64,000 nt of DNA from Lysinibacillus sp. OF-1 (lineage in GTDB: Bacteria; Bacillota; Bacilli; Bacillales_A; Planococcaceae): contig NZ_CP102798.1 in assembly GCF_028356935.1 (NCBI RefSeq), positions 2,542,001 to 2,606,000 of the forward strand. Direction: 5' to 3'. Below, piece after piece: positions 18,105 to 27,298 of the stretch (position 1 is the stretch's first letter; each line of letters begins with the position of its first letter). Under the pieces are notes generated by a model. It had not been told where the DNA came from. It searched no databases and was given only the letters and a program-made list of their open reading frames with translations. Made by a program: the position numbers and the translations under genes.

Positions 18105-18170
18105 AATAAAAAATCAGCAGGCAATCTTCTATTTTACGAAAAAATAAAATGGAAGATTGCCTACCTGATT
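18105..18170 (-). terminator. Long-arm terminator of the papain-like hydrolase gene
   Basis: Nearly perfect inverted repeat with arms of about 27 bp (18112-18138 and 18144-18170), including GGCAATCTTC / GAAGATTGCC. On the minus strand it is followed by six T. The arms are longer than most terminators. Confidence 0.7.
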
Positions 18171-18227
18171 CAATATATTGATATTAATACGTAATGAAAG
18201 GCATTTATAGATTGGAGTATGTCTTCG

Positions 18228-18776
18228 TTAGCCATACAGCATAACTGGCTCACGAGTAGCTTGTAAATAGTCTGCTAGTTTTCCAGCAAACACTTTTTCT
18301 AAATATGGTAATTGTGCTAGGCAATGAGGCGTCATTAATGCTGGATTTTGATAGATTTTTAGACCACCCACTTTTAATAGCGTCGCTACAAATTGGGAAC
18401 AAAAATAAGCACGCTCACGTCTCACTTCCTTTTGCATCACCACACCAAAAAGACCGATAAAATTATATTTATAGCGATCCCGATTCCAATACATATAGCG
18501 CACAATTTTCATCATCTCTAAATATTGATAATGGGATATCCGACAACGATAAATGACACAATCGGCAGACTCAAATAGGCCTCTTTCTGCATCCTCTCGT
18601 AAAAAGCCCCCACTTAACGGATTGTTTAATTGCCTTCGACCAAAGCTATACATCTCAGAAAGCCCCTCATCAAAGGCTATGGATGCATGATTCATCTCTT
18701 TGCCCGTATACATGCCTATCGCTTTCGATAGTAATGTCCCTGTTTTAGTTAATACTATGTAAATCGTATGTGCCAT
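18228..18776 (-). CDS. Permuted papain-like (YiiX/NlpC-P60 type) hydrolase
   Basis: A 182-aa protein of the circularly permuted NlpC/P60-like group. The putative catalytic His is in MNHASIAFDEG and the Cys in YFCSQFVATLL; His before Cys is the mark of the permuted fold. Related proteins cleave amide or ester bonds in peptidoglycan or lipids; no signal peptide is seen. ATG at 18776 is chosen (GGTGAAG just upstream); the longer frame to 18872 lacks a site. It is monocistronic with a strong terminator. Confidence 0.75.
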   Translation of the reverse strand: MAHTIYIVLTKTGTLLSKAIGMYTGKEMNHASIAFDEGLSEMYSFGRRQLNNPLSGGFLREDAERGLFESADCVIYRCRISHYQYLEMMKIVRYMYWNRDRYKYNFIGLFGVVMQKEVRRERAYFCSQFVATLLKVGGLKIYQNPALMTPHCLAQLPYLEKVFAGKLADYLQATREPVMLYG

Positions 18777-19159
18777 ATCTTCACCTACTCCAATATTCTC
18801 TCTCCTACTACCAATACGTTTTAAATCTTCAAATGGTTTCGTGAATTTCCTTTTTTTAATAAGTATACACAACGAATCTTAAATATTTCCTTAGTAGAAC
18901 CTGAAGTTTTTCTTAAGATTTAGTTTTATGGGGGTGTATTTAGAATTGAATAGGTACGTTGAAATCAAGATTTCTATGATTTTTTTACTACCTTTATTTA
19001 TATGAATTTAATTGTATTCTTATGTGGGGTATATTTGGAATCTGGAGACTTAATGCGGTTGCGATTTCCTCTAAGTTGAGTTCATCTCCCTTACATAGAA
19101 TGTTCGTTCGCACATACGATAGAATATGTATTAGCAAGATAAAATTTATGGAATTAATT
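18777..19159. other. Intergenic region, nothing supported
   Basis: About 380 bp, A/T-rich, without a supported gene. A CGAACGAACATTCT-like sequence near 19105 (minus strand) superficially resembles a LexA site but lacks the GTTC half. Confidence 0.5.
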
Positions 19160-19196
19160 AAACCAGGTACTCAATTTAACGAGAACCTGGTTTTTT
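19160..19196. terminator. Bidirectional terminator overlapping a small gene's stop
   Basis: Stem AAACCAGGT (19160-19168) with ACCTGGTTT (19185-19193), T run on the plus strand. The stop codon of the minus-strand small gene lies in the loop. Confidence 0.7.
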
Positions 19197-19370
19197 AATA
19201 TTTTCATATTTAAATTTAAAATACATATGTAGAATAACAGAAATTATTAATCCTGCTCCGCAAACTATGTAATTGAATGTAGATGATAATGAAAAGGTTT
19301 TTGAAACTATAAAAAAAACTACAAAATATAGTAATATAAAAATTGAAGCTATTTGCCTACCAGTACTCAT
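19176..19370 (-). CDS. Small membrane protein, 64 aa
   Basis: Two hydrophobic helices (about residues 8-25 and 35-52) with a lysine-rich tail, so an integral membrane protein. ATG at 19370 follows AGGAAGTG. No family recognised. The terminator is built from its last codons. Confidence 0.55.
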   Translation of the reverse strand: MSTGRQIASIFILLYFVVFFIVSKTFSLSSTFNYIVCGAGLIISVILHMYFKFKYENIKKPGSR

Positions 19371-19565
19371 AAAAATCACTTCCTAAAATTAATATCGTTC
19401 AAATTTCTAAATTAAAATTGAAATTTTTTTTCGTAAAATGACTATTCTTATCTTTTCCATAGTTAATTTTATAGATTTTGTATAAAACGGCTTTTGAATC
19501 TATTATTTTATTTTGATGAATCAGTTGAAAGGTCCAGGTACCTTCTAATAAATTAGGCGTAATTT

Positions 19566-20015
19566 TTAATCCTGCATAATAAATTCGTTCACCATTTTTT
19601 TATTCCTCATTAAGCACTCACAGTCCACAAAATGCAATTTTCCTTCTGGGTTAATTATTTGAAAAATAACCGCAGAGTCCTCGGTTATATTTTTTAAGTT
19701 TGCCGTATAACAAATTGCTGAATCTAAGGTTGAAAATACTTTTGTTTTATTTATTACTTCAAAAGTGTTATTATTCAAATCTTTTCCTGTACTCGAATTG
19801 TTTACAACCACTTTATTTATTGGCTGGGTTAATAAGTCTTCAATATACGAAAAATTCATCTCATCAATAACATGAATACGATAGCAGTTAGGATCACAAA
19901 CCCAAAATTGATCATTAATAATAAAAGAAAAGTATTCAACCTTACTTAATATTGAATTTTGATATGTAGGAATTAACCAAAGTAGACCATTTTCACTAAC
20001 TAATTCTAAAGTCAC
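19566..20015 (-). CDS. Hypothetical protein, probably 5'-truncated
   Basis: 149 residues, soluble, with a central Asn-rich stretch and NPEGKLHFVDCECLM near the C-terminus; no family recognised. The only start available is GTG at 20015, which has no ribosome binding site and follows an in-frame stop directly. Next to it lies a 70-bp imperfect inverted repeat (20020-20092). The simplest reading is that the gene lost its 5' end, so this may be a pseudogene. Confidence 0.35.
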   Translation of the reverse strand: MTLELVSENGLLWLIPTYQNSILSKVEYFSFIINDQFWVCDPNCYRIHVIDEMNFSYIEDLLTQPINKVVVNNSSTGKDLNNNTFEVINKTKVFSTLDSAICYTANLKNITEDSAVIFQIINPEGKLHFVDCECLMRNKKMVNEFIMQD

Positions 20016-20019
20016 TCAG

Positions 20020-20092
20020 ATGCAGTGAACCATAAAGTTGAACTATAACTACAATGAATTTCTTCATTTTATTTTAGTTGACTGCACTACAT
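20020..20092. repeat. Imperfect inverted repeat, possible MITE or insertion scar
   Basis: GATGCAGTG near 20022 is mirrored by CACTACATC near 20085 (one mismatch), with an inner AATGAA/TTCATT hairpin. It sits exactly where the neighbouring gene is cut. Confidence 0.3.
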
Positions 20093-20185
20093 CCAAGTTT
20101 CACTAGGCATAGCTACGGTCAAATCGCTAATATCAACCTTATTATTAACTGATTAACTATTAAATAACCTCGTTAAATACACCTG

Positions 20186-20235
20186 TTGACATAAATAAAA
20201 ATAAAATATAAAATTGAAATTGTTAACCAGTTAAC
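20186..20235 (+). promoter_or_regulatory. Promoter and operator of the MarR-MFS operon
   Basis: TTGACA (20186-20191), a 17-bp spacer and TAAAAT (20209-20214) form a near-consensus promoter. Just downstream GTTAAC-CA-GTTAAC (20222-20235) is a repeated palindromic half site, well placed for autoregulation by the MarR protein. Confidence 0.65.
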
Positions 20236-20263
20236 TAAAATAAAATAAGGCTAGGTGACACAA

Positions 20264-20725
20264 ATGGAGAAAAAAAATGATGTTATAGAAGCTTTGCAAC
20301 GATTAATTACAGAAAGAGAATCGGCTGACAGAAGAAGAAAAGGAATGAAAGTCAGTCAGGAGGAAGCAATTGTTTCAGATTGGACATTGACACAATTACA
20401 CATTGTTGCAGCAATTAAAGAGAAAGGAAAGGCGAATAACATCACACTCTCAGAAACTTTAAATGTTTCGAAACCAGCGATTACAAAAGCAGTAAAAAAG
20501 CTATTAGAGCATAATATCCTTGAAAAAATGCAGCAAGAAGATAATAAAAAGGAAGTATATTATATGCTAACAAAATCAGGGGAGATGCTTGCGCTTATCC
20601 ACCATCAATTACATGAGCAGGCAAAAAATCGTTACTTAAGTATCCTTAATGATTTTAACACTTCGGAATTAGAGACAATTATTCGATTTTTAAACGCTAT
20701 TACCGAAAACATGAAGTCACATTAA
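20264..20725 (+). CDS. MarR family transcriptional regulator
   Basis: A 153-aa winged-helix regulator. The helix-turn-helix spans about residues 55-85 (LSETLNVSKPAITKAVKKLLEHN) and the wing follows (DNKKEVYYMLTKSG). MarR proteins repress efflux or stress genes and release DNA on binding a small ligand. It starts with ATG at 20264 after AGGTGA and is followed 21 bp later by an MFS efflux gene, so it probably controls that gene through the operator upstream. Confidence 0.9.
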   Translation: MEKKNDVIEALQRLITERESADRRRKGMKVSQEEAIVSDWTLTQLHIVAAIKEKGKANNITLSETLNVSKPAITKAVKKLLEHNILEKMQQEDNKKEVYYMLTKSGEMLALIHHQLHEQAKNRYLSILNDFNTSELETIIRFLNAITENMKSH

Positions 20726-20746
20726 AGCTGTAAAAGGAGAATGTAT

Positions 20747-21928
20747 ATGTCTCGACTAGCTCAAACGAAAATACTTGCATTGTATTTGTTAAGTATAAGC
20801 AGTTTCTTCGCTTCTTTAAATCAAAATATTTATACGCCTGTCATTCCACTCATTCGGGATTCATTTAGCGTATCTATTAATTGGGTGAATTTCACTGTCA
20901 GTAGCTTTATTTTTATCATAGCCATGGTTCAAATTTTTTTAGGTGCAGTAATAGATACCCAAAATCAAAAACGGTTGTTGATCTTTAGTTTCTTGTTAAT
21001 TAGTATCTCAACCATCGTCTGTGCATTTACAACCAACTTTTTAGTATTTATGGTCTTTAGGGTTGTTCAAGCCATTGGAGCTGGTGTTATTCCCTTGGTT
21101 ACGATAAATATGATTTCACACTTATTTGATGGTGAAGCAAGGGGGAGCGCAATGGGGACGTATCAAATACTACTTTCCCTGGCCCCAGCAGTTTCTCCAA
21201 TAGTAGGTGGAATATTAGGCGAATATTATGGCTACCAAGGTATTTTTTTATGTCTATTTCTTATTGCAACCCTATTACTTGTGTTTATTATGCTGGCATT
21301 TCCTAACAACGGAAAAAGAAATAACGGTCAAGAAAATGCTAGTAGCTTTATCCAAATCTATCGAGCCATTTTTTTGAATCGTGTCGGTTTAATGACGATG
21401 ACGGTAAGCTTTTTTGTCTTCTTTATTTACTTTGTCATTCTAGTATTTTTACCGATCTTGCTCCACGATCATTATCATATATCGTTACAAAACATTGGAT
21501 TATTATACTTACCTTTAACTGTTAGTATGATTTTGGGGAGTGTTATCTTTAAAAAAATACAGAAGAAAGTGACGTTGAAAAAGCTATTTATCACTGTTTT
21601 ATTTTTCCTCCCGTTGTTAATTATAGCTTTTGGTTTCCTACATACTCAATCAATTATCGTATTAAGTACCCTGTTATTTGTGTATGGCTTAGCAATTGGA
21701 TTTGCCCCTCCACTATTTTCAACGATTATAAGTAATGAATATAGCGAATATAGAGGAGCTGCCTTAGGACTGTTTAATTTTATTCGCTATTCAGGTATGG
21801 CAATCGGTGGTATGTTTTCTGGATTAAGTCTTGTTCTGCCAAGTACCCTCCTCTTTGTTTTTTTGGGTGTTTTATTTTTTCTTATTTCGCTATTTCAGTA
21901 TTCTAGTTTAAAGCATTGTACTATGTAA
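20747..21928 (+). CDS. MFS drug efflux transporter
   Basis: A 393-aa major facilitator with about 12 membrane segments. The N-terminal LNQNIYTPVIPLIRDSF and the motif-C region (SPIVGGILGEYYGYQGIF) place it among proton-driven drug antiporters related to the Bcr/Tet groups. ATG at 20747 is eight bases after AAAGGAG; ATG at 20741 is too close. It is cotranscribed with the MarR gene. The substrate is unknown, presumably the compound sensed by the regulator. Confidence 0.88.
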   Translation: MSRLAQTKILALYLLSISSFFASLNQNIYTPVIPLIRDSFSVSINWVNFTVSSFIFIIAMVQIFLGAVIDTQNQKRLLIFSFLLISISTIVCAFTTNFLVFMVFRVVQAIGAGVIPLVTINMISHLFDGEARGSAMGTYQILLSLAPAVSPIVGGILGEYYGYQGIFLCLFLIATLLLVFIMLAFPNNGKRNNGQENASSFIQIYRAIFLNRVGLMTMTVSFFVFFIYFVILVFLPILLHDHYHISLQNIGLLYLPLTVSMILGSVIFKKIQKKVTLKKLFITVLFFLPLLIIAFGFLHTQSIIVLSTLLFVYGLAIGFAPPLFSTIISNEYSEYRGAALGLFNFIRYSGMAIGGMFSGLSLVLPSTLLFVFLGVLFFLISLFQYSSLKHCTM

Positions 21929-21991
21929 TAAATATGGTTGCTAGTAGGTTGAGCTATCTTCAAAAATTGGCCGCTTCCCCCATAATTATTA

Positions 21992-22000
21992 TGGTATAAT
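21992..22000 (+). promoter_or_regulatory. Extended -10 promoter of a 51-aa peptide gene
   Basis: TGGTATAAT (TGnTATAAT) without a clear -35 box; the small gene begins 29 bp downstream. Confidence 0.5.
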
Positions 22001-22028
22001 AAACCAATAAGGAGGTTTTCATACAATT

Positions 22029-22184
22029 ATGGAATTATTACTCGGCATTATCCCTGTTTTTCTGCTATTATTTTTTTATCTTGTCCCAGTTGTTTTCATT
22101 GTTTGGTTCTTACTTAAATTTATTAACTTACAAAAGGAACAAACTGAAATATTAAGAAATATTTCCGATAAGCTAAATAATTAA
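22029..22184 (+). CDS. Small membrane protein, 51 aa
   Basis: Starts MELLLGIIPVFLLLFF: one long hydrophobic helix (residues 3-33) followed by a charged coiled-coil-like tail (LQKEQTEILRNISDKLNN). AAGGAGG lies 13 bases before the ATG, rather far but strong. It has its own extended -10 promoter and a perfect terminator starting at its stop codon. This single-helix plus amphipathic tail plan is common in Firmicute small membrane proteins of unknown role. Confidence 0.65.
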   Translation: MELLLGIIPVFLLLFFYLVPVVFIVWFLLKFINLQKEQTEILRNISDKLNN

Positions 22185-22232
22185 AAAAATAATAGACAAA
22201 GTCCGAATTTCGACTTTGTCTATTATTTTTTT
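22183..22232. terminator. Perfect bidirectional terminator
   Basis: 21-bp perfect stem (22183-22203 with 22212-22232), A run on one side and T run on the other; shared by the small peptide gene and the convergent oleate hydratase gene. Confidence 0.85.
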
Positions 22233-22265
22233 GTGCTGATTCAAATTGTTAGGATGAGCTATTTT

Positions 22266-24038
22266 TTATATCAATTTACTTTCTTTTAGTAAATCATAAA
22301 TGATTGTATCCTTTGTTTTATGAATACCTAATTTACCGATTTGTTTTAAGATAAATGGCGCATCTATATCTGTCAATTTTTTACCATCTAGTAAGCGAGC
22401 CGTTGACGCTAATAACGTACGAATATCAAAGGCAGAAGCAAATACTTCAGGAACCCCTCGGTCAATTGCTAATAATTGATAAACCGCCTCCATTGCTGTT
22501 CTTACTGAATATTCTGTTGTGAATACGGTATCTCTTTCAGTTTCACTAAAATTCCCTATAAAGGCTAGGTTTACAGATCCTTTTGGGACAACTAACGGAC
22601 GATCGCCTATTGCTCTCGGCATAAAGTAAGATGTGATATATGGCATATAGCATGGGATTGTCTGACAAGAATTTTGCGCTAAATCTGGAATATCCTCAAC
22701 AGGTACACCCATATGGTACAACCACTCTTGTGCTATCTCACTGCCACTACATTCCGTAATACTTTTTTTAATAAAATCCCCTGGCTTATTAGATAGTAAA
22801 CCATAAATCCAAACAACTAATTGATCTTTTGGTTGATTTTTAAAATGAGGTTGTCGATTCAATGTATAGCTTAGCATCCAATTCGAATCTTTTGCTGTTA
22901 CAATACCACCCGTAACGACCTTCCCCGCATATGGATCTCTTTTACTAATCTTTTCAATATAAGGTGCTACTCGATCATCTAATGTAGTGAGTGTTGCTGA
23001 AACAAACCAACTTTCTTTCGGCAAATTATCACAGAATTTTTCTGGTCTTCCAAACGCAGCATCTTGGGCAGCGATGTTTTTCCAAAGAGACCAGCTTCCT
23101 CCTAAGTCAGTTGTTTCAGGGGCTGGTGTGTTATTGTCTCCATACGTTGTACTTTCCGTAATACTACCATTTGTCACAAAAACCAATTCATTTTCGGTTA
23201 GCTCTATATTTTTTTTCTCACCATTTTGCTTTAACACTAATGTATGAGCTACCTTTTTATCTCCAACATTGTCAATTAGAACATTTTCGACAACCGTATT
23301 ATATTGGAAATCAACATTATGTTTTTCTAAATAGTTGATCATCGGAAGTACTAGGGATTCATACTGGTTATACTTTGTAAATTTCAGTGCAGATAAATCT
23401 GGTAATCCACCAATATGATGGATAAAGCGCATAATGTAACGACGCATTTCCATAGCAGAATGCCATTTTTCAAAGGCAAACATCGTGGACCAATACAGCC
23501 AAAAATTCGATTCAAAAAATTCATCAGAGAAAACATCTGTAATTTTTTTATCCTCTAGCTTCTCTTCAGGCGTAAAGAATAATTTAATCATTTCTTCAGA
23601 CGATTGATCGGATAATGTGAACTTTCCGTCATCCTCTAATCTTTGTCCTCGATTCTCCATTAATCTACATTTTGAATAATTAGGATCTTCTTTATTTAAC
23701 CAATAAAATTCATCTAAAACCGAAGCATTTTCTATTTCTAATGATGGAATGGAACGGAATAAATCCCATAAGCATTCAAAGTGATCTTCCATTTCTCGAC
23801 CACCACGAATAATAAACCCTCTTGTCGGATTTAAAATTCCGTCAAGACTACCGCCTGAAATATCTAACTCTTCAAGAATATGAATATTCTCACCTTTCAT
23901 TTGGCCATCACGAATTAAAAAACATGCGGCTGAAAGTGAGGCAAGCCCCGAACCAATCAGATAGGCTGATTTTTCATCGACACCCTCGGGTTTTTTCGGA
24001 CGTGCGAAAGCTTCATAATTACCATTACTGTAATACAT
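22266..24038 (-). CDS. ohyA: Oleate hydratase
   Basis: A 590-aa FAD enzyme that adds water to the 9,10 double bond of oleic acid, giving 10-hydroxystearate (EC 4.2.1.53). The N-terminal dinucleotide fold is [16 protein letters not shown], followed by the family motifs GGSLDG, RGGREME (flavin loop) and, near the C-terminus, [22 protein letters not shown]. Length fits the family. ATG at 24038 follows TGGAGGC; the longer frame is not supported. In other bacteria it detoxifies unsaturated fatty acids. It is a single gene. Confidence 0.95.
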   Translation of the reverse strand: MYYSNGNYEAFARPKKPEGVDEKSAYLIGSGLASLSAACFLIRDGQMKGENIHILEELDISGGSLDGILNPTRGFIIRGGREMEDHFECLWDLFRSIPSLEIENASVLDEFYWLNKEDPNYSKCRLMENRGQRLEDDGKFTLSDQSSEEMIKLFFTPEEKLEDKKITDVFSDEFFESNFWLYWSTMFAFEKWHSAMEMRRYIMRFIHHIGGLPDLSALKFTKYNQYESLVLPMINYLEKHNVDFQYNTVVENVLIDNVGDKKVAHTLVLKQNGEKKNIELTENELVFVTNGSITESTTYGDNNTPAPETTDLGGSWSLWKNIAAQDAAFGRPEKFCDNLPKESWFVSATLTTLDDRVAPYIEKISKRDPYAGKVVTGGIVTAKDSNWMLSYTLNRQPHFKNQPKDQLVVWIYGLLSNKPGDFIKKSITECSGSEIAQEWLYHMGVPVEDIPDLAQNSCQTIPCYMPYITSYFMPRAIGDRPLVVPKGSVNLAFIGNFSETERDTVFTTEYSVRTAMEAVYQLLAIDRGVPEVFASAFDIRTLLASTARLLDGKKLTDIDAPFILKQIGKLGIHKTKDTIIYDLLKESKLI

Positions 24039-24089
24039 AATATCGCCTCCATAATTATTATTCCAATATAGAATAACACTCATTGGCAC

Positions 24090-24530
24090 CTAAATGGGAA
24101 AAAGAAAGATAAATTAACAAAAAATTCAAATTCGATAGCATGTCTCCTAAATGGATGCTCGTATCATTTGACATCACATCTTCTTGTATTTTTATAAATC
24201 ATTTCAAAAAACCCTTTTTTAAAAAGGAATTATACAGTATCTACAAATTACATAGCTCCATCTCGATAAAGCATTTATACACTGTTCCATGCTCATTCAT
24301 TATGCTATACCAGTGGGATAATTATACAATTTTCCGGTTGTTAAATTTGCATAATTATTATATTAAAAAATCTTTTTATAACTAAAAACACCTATTCACT
24401 GATCATTCTTTTTTCGGATCTCTCATTATCTCGTTTAAAATGACCTGTAATAGCTAATAATAATGGGACTTCTTTGATTTTAGCCTGCTACTTTCACTGA
24501 CGCTACAATTTACATACATTACAAATAGAG
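24090..24530. other. Intergenic region, nothing supported
   Basis: About 440 bp, very A/T-rich. An open frame at 24140-24385 has no ribosome binding site and a composition typical of noncoding DNA. A regulator gene often sits beside oleate hydratase genes, but none is visible here. Confidence 0.5.
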
Positions 24531-24539
24531 GTGTTTAAA

Positions 24540-24737
24540 TTGACTACATTCGGAAAATCTATATATATCACATTCATTATCGTTGTATTTTTATTATCAA
24601 CAGGATGGGATTATTTTAAAAATGGGCATTGGGCGTTGCTTGAAAATCTTTTCTATTCGTTATGGGTGGCAAGCTTCTTATTCCTGACATCATTTATACT
24701 TAGAAATAAAAAAAATGACACAAAAAACCAAAGCTGA
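24540..24737 (+). CDS. Small membrane protein, 65 aa
   Basis: Two hydrophobic helices (about residues 8-24 and 36-54), ending in a charged RNKKNDTKNQS tail. TTG at 24540 is taken as start because AGAGGTG lies eight bases upstream; GTG at 24531 is inside that site. No family recognised. A terminator follows. Confidence 0.6.
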   Translation: MTTFGKSIYITFIIVVFLLSTGWDYFKNGHWALLENLFYSLWVASFLFLTSFILRNKKNDTKNQS

Positions 24738-24763
24738 TGGCGTTATTTAATAGGTTACCCATT

Positions 24764-24799
24764 AAAAATCACTCATGATATTGGCATGAGTGATTTTTT
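24764..24799 (+). terminator. Terminator
   Basis: Stem AAAATCACTCATG / CATGAGTGATTTT with a six-T tail. Confidence 0.8.
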
Positions 24800-25176
24800 G
24801 ATAAATCTATCTAGATGGATAACTCCAAGAAGCACATTGAATAAATGATAAATCTTGAAAACGTTTTTCTAAATTTGTTTGGAGGACGATGTTCAAAAAC
24901 AAGTGTATATTGTTAATATCCAAATTAAGTACTTCTAATCTGCCCCTTTAGCACAGGAAGCGAGTGTACTAAATTGAACAATTGCTACCCGTTAGTTTAA
25001 GCAAATTTTATATTTCTCTTGAAAGAATTTTCCACCAAAGCATAAAGTATGCCTGCAATACCAAAAATAATAATAGAACTAATCATGCTAAAATTATATT
25101 CTTTTATAAAACGGGCATATAACGTGCACTATTAGTTTAAAAGAAAAAAAGAGCTGCCGATGCAACTCAATGTTCT
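24800..25176. other. Intergenic region with a possible membrane-peptide relic
   Basis: No supported gene. On the minus strand near 25003-25090 a short hydrophobic frame (MISSIIIFGIAGILYALVEN...) is open but lacks a ribosome binding site; it may be a relic. Confidence 0.4.
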
Positions 25177-25650
25177 TCAATACTTATACTTATTTAATAT
25201 TTCTTTTGGAATATGACAATAATCATTTGGACATCTAGCTAACCTATCTTGATGTTCTTCTGCACTTCTTACATAGTTTGTAAGAGGTAATACTTCAACA
25301 ACTATAAGATCGTAATCATTTCTCTCATCAAGAAACGCCTTCGCCTCTTGTAAGTGTTCAGGCTTTTCACTATATACTCCCGTTCTGTATTTCTCGCCAA
25401 TATCCTGTCCTTGTTGATTCAAACTGTATGGATCAATGATTTCAAAAAAATATCCCATTAATTCCCTGATTGTGACAATGGTCGGATCAAATTCCGTTTT
25501 TACACATTCGGCGTACCCATCATAATCGCCCTCCAGTGTATGACCTGTGCCATTAGCTCTTCCTGCTTCTGTAAACGTAACTCCAGGTAAAGTTTTTATA
25601 AAAGCTTGTACTCCCCATAAACATCCACCTGCAAAATATACTATCTCCAT
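25177..25650 (-). CDS. msrA: Peptide-methionine (S)-S-oxide reductase-like protein
   Basis: A 157-aa MsrA-family protein; MsrA reduces methionine-S-sulfoxide in proteins using a catalytic Cys and thioredoxin. The active-site motif is GGCLWG (residues 8-13; the usual form is GGCFWC/G), followed by the GYDGYAECVKTEFDP segment and the NQQGQDIGEKYRTGVYS segment that match the family. A second Cys pair near the C-terminus (RCPNDYCHIP) could serve in recycling. The Phe-to-Leu change next to the catalytic Cys is slightly unusual. Single gene. Confidence 0.85.
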   Translation of the reverse strand: MEIVYFAGGCLWGVQAFIKTLPGVTFTEAGRANGTGHTLEGDYDGYAECVKTEFDPTIVTIRELMGYFFEIIDPYSLNQQGQDIGEKYRTGVYSEKPEHLQEAKAFLDERNDYDLIVVEVLPLTNYVRSAEEHQDRLARCPNDYCHIPKEILNKYKY

Positions 25651-26392
25651 ACTGACTCTCCTTTTTATTTAAAAAAATTCATTTCAAGTAATATAGGAAG
25701 AACAAATGTAATTACTAAGTCTATTACACATTAAAATAATGACAAATTTTATTATGTCACATTATGGTCCGATTGTTGAACACAAGTCAAGCAACGCTCT
25801 TTAACTAACTGCGTCGTTAGTAAAAAAGCGTCTCTGTGTATGGTGGGAGATTATTAGACCAGCTATGGTAGGAGGCTGGTCGCGATTAACCTTTTTTACT
25901 TACAGTAATCATCAAAAGACATCATTACTTTAAAGAAAATTTTTCGTTTTTTCTAATTTACACACAGTGGTAATGTTTATAACCGTTTACACATACATTA
26001 ATGGCGGGATAGCACCTTTAACATCGCCCCCAAGATGTTTTTGTACAATGCTATCCCTTTTGTATGCAATAAAGAATAGATCAACATATCACTACATTCT
26101 TCAGTAACATGGTTGCATTCATATTGTCTTAAATAGCCTTCTTCTTATAAAGTTGAATTTTATCAGTAACTTCCTTGCTGCTTTGTTTTCTTCTGTGAAT
26201 AGTTTTTATCTTTACTTAAAAGAACCCCCTCTTGCTTTTTTATGTAAATCAATATTCCCACTGAAAATCAGAAACCCAATTATAACTCCTATTCCTTTAG
26301 GATAATGGCAATTTAACAAATAACAGAGGCTACGATTTAATGAAAGTCACTTTATAGGCAAGAACCTCTAGCCACCACCTTCATATATTATA
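25651..26392. other. 740-bp intergenic region with several hairpins
   Basis: No gene is supported on either strand. Visible structures: an ACGCT...AGCGT hairpin at about 25792-25831, GACCAGC/GCTGGTC at 25857-25881 and a nested hairpin at 26006-26057 followed by TTTT. A hydrophobic fragment (GVIIGFLIFSGNIDLHKK) can be read on the minus strand near 26240-26300 and may be a relic. Small RNAs are possible. Confidence 0.4.
26006..26061 (+). terminator. Nested hairpin with T tail
   Basis: GGGATAGCA (26006-26014) pairs with TGCTATCCC (26049-26057) and is followed by TTTT; an inner ACATC/GATGT hairpin lies in the loop. It could end a small RNA from the empty region. Confidence 0.4.
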
Positions 26393-26410
26393 ATGAAAGG
26401 AGTGGCTATT

Positions 26411-26629
26411 GTGCCTTGGCAACATAAAATTGCTTACTTAATCGGTCAGCCTGTCGGTGTTTCTTTGACAAATGGTCAAGGTACTTCAGGTGTCCTCTGT
26501 GGTGTTTCAGATGGGAAACTACTTGTCCTTGAATATTTGTATCAAAGTCAATTCGCCTTAAAGCAATATGATTTTCATGTGATTCAAGATGTCAACGGCT
26601 TTCCCCCTTGTCAGCAGCCGTTATACTAA
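26411..26629 (+). CDS. Small conserved-looking protein, 72 aa (possible Sm-like fold)
   Basis: Starts with GTG at 26411 after AAAGGAG; the ATG at 26393 is upstream of that site. The product carries IGQPVGVSLTNGQGTSGVLCGV, a pattern of alternating beta strands like small Sm-like or coat-associated proteins of spore formers, and ends VNGFPPC plus a short tail. I recall similar small proteins in Bacillaceae but not a function. It is monocistronic with a perfect terminator. Confidence 0.6.
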   Translation: MPWQHKIAYLIGQPVGVSLTNGQGTSGVLCGVSDGKLLVLEYLYQSQFALKQYDFHVIQDVNGFPPCQQPLY

Positions 26630-26656
26630 AAAACATCCGTCTAGGATGTTTTTTAG
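26628..26656 (+). terminator. Terminator
   Basis: AAAAAACATCC / GGATGTTTTTT, a perfect 11-bp stem ending in T. Confidence 0.8.
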
Positions 26657-26735
26657 CTTCTATTCCTTTATAGAAGGCTAAGGAAACAACTCCCGCAGCC
26701 TTCTCTTAGGTTTTTCTAGCTTTTTTATATGGACT

Positions 26736-26880
26736 TATAATTAAAAGCTAGTGTCTGAGATAGATAACTATCTTCAACAACTAGCTCAGGCATACTAATA
26801 GTAATGTAAAGTTCTTTCAACTTTACGTTATACTCCTTTATGGTACTTGAGGTCACTTTCGTCCAAGTGACCTCCTTTTA
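26736..26880 (+). ncRNA. Candidate structured RNA with three hairpins
   Basis: After a TATAAT box (26736-26741) come: AGCTAGT (26746-26752) pairing with ACTAGCT (26780-26786) around an inner AGATAG/CTATCT hairpin; a 13-bp stem 26801-26813 with 26819-26831 including two G-U pairs; and a terminator-like GAGGTCACT/AGTGACCTC (26849-26874) with T tail. No open frame explains this. It is either a small RNA or the 5' leader of the gene at 26978. I cannot match it to a known riboswitch class. Confidence 0.4.
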
Positions 26881-26977
26881 CACCTACCCTTTTGTTTGTT
26901 TCATCCTTTTACCCTATCAAACGGAATCATTGGCACATCGATACGACAAATTCGTTTTTGTAGGAAGGAGGGAAACA

Positions 26978-27262
26978 ATGGGAATTAATTTAAACTTTTG
27001 GTCATTTATTTTTTCTTTAGGTTGTACCCTACTATTTTTTCTATCAGGCACATTGAAAAACTTTTTTGACACCTACCTTCATGTTCATCCATTGACATTG
27101 ACACTACTTTTGTCCATTGTCTGTTTCTATCTTAGCCTTATGGGCATGAAAGATGTAAGAAATTTAACGACCTTGCTTCGGGGAATATTGACAATGGTTA
27201 TCACACTTATTTTGATTATTAGTATTTCTTTCATTTTATTTTTCGGTCACTTATTAAGTTAA
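26978..27262 (+). CDS. Small membrane protein, 94 aa
   Basis: Starts MGINLNFW after AGGAAGGAGGG. Three hydrophobic segments (about residues 8-22, 34-52 and 66-90) make it an integral membrane protein. An open frame extends upstream to 26840, but it runs through the hairpin region and has no ribosome binding site. No family recognised. The structured RNA region lies directly upstream and may control it. Confidence 0.65.
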   Translation: MGINLNFWSFIFSLGCTLLFFLSGTLKNFFDTYLHVHPLTLTLLLSIVCFYLSLMGMKDVRNLTTLLRGILTMVITLILIISISFILFFGHLLS

Positions 27263-27298
27263 AAAGTCCCAACTTGCGTTATTTTTATACAAGCCTCC

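Noticed and set aside
19095..19125. LexA-like box near 19.1 kb
   Set aside because: The sequence CGAACGAACATTC lacks the required GTTC second half and is not placed at a promoter of a gene.
24140..24385. 81-codon open frame upstream of oleate hydratase
   Set aside because: No ribosome binding site, composition of noncoding A/T-rich DNA, no family resemblance.
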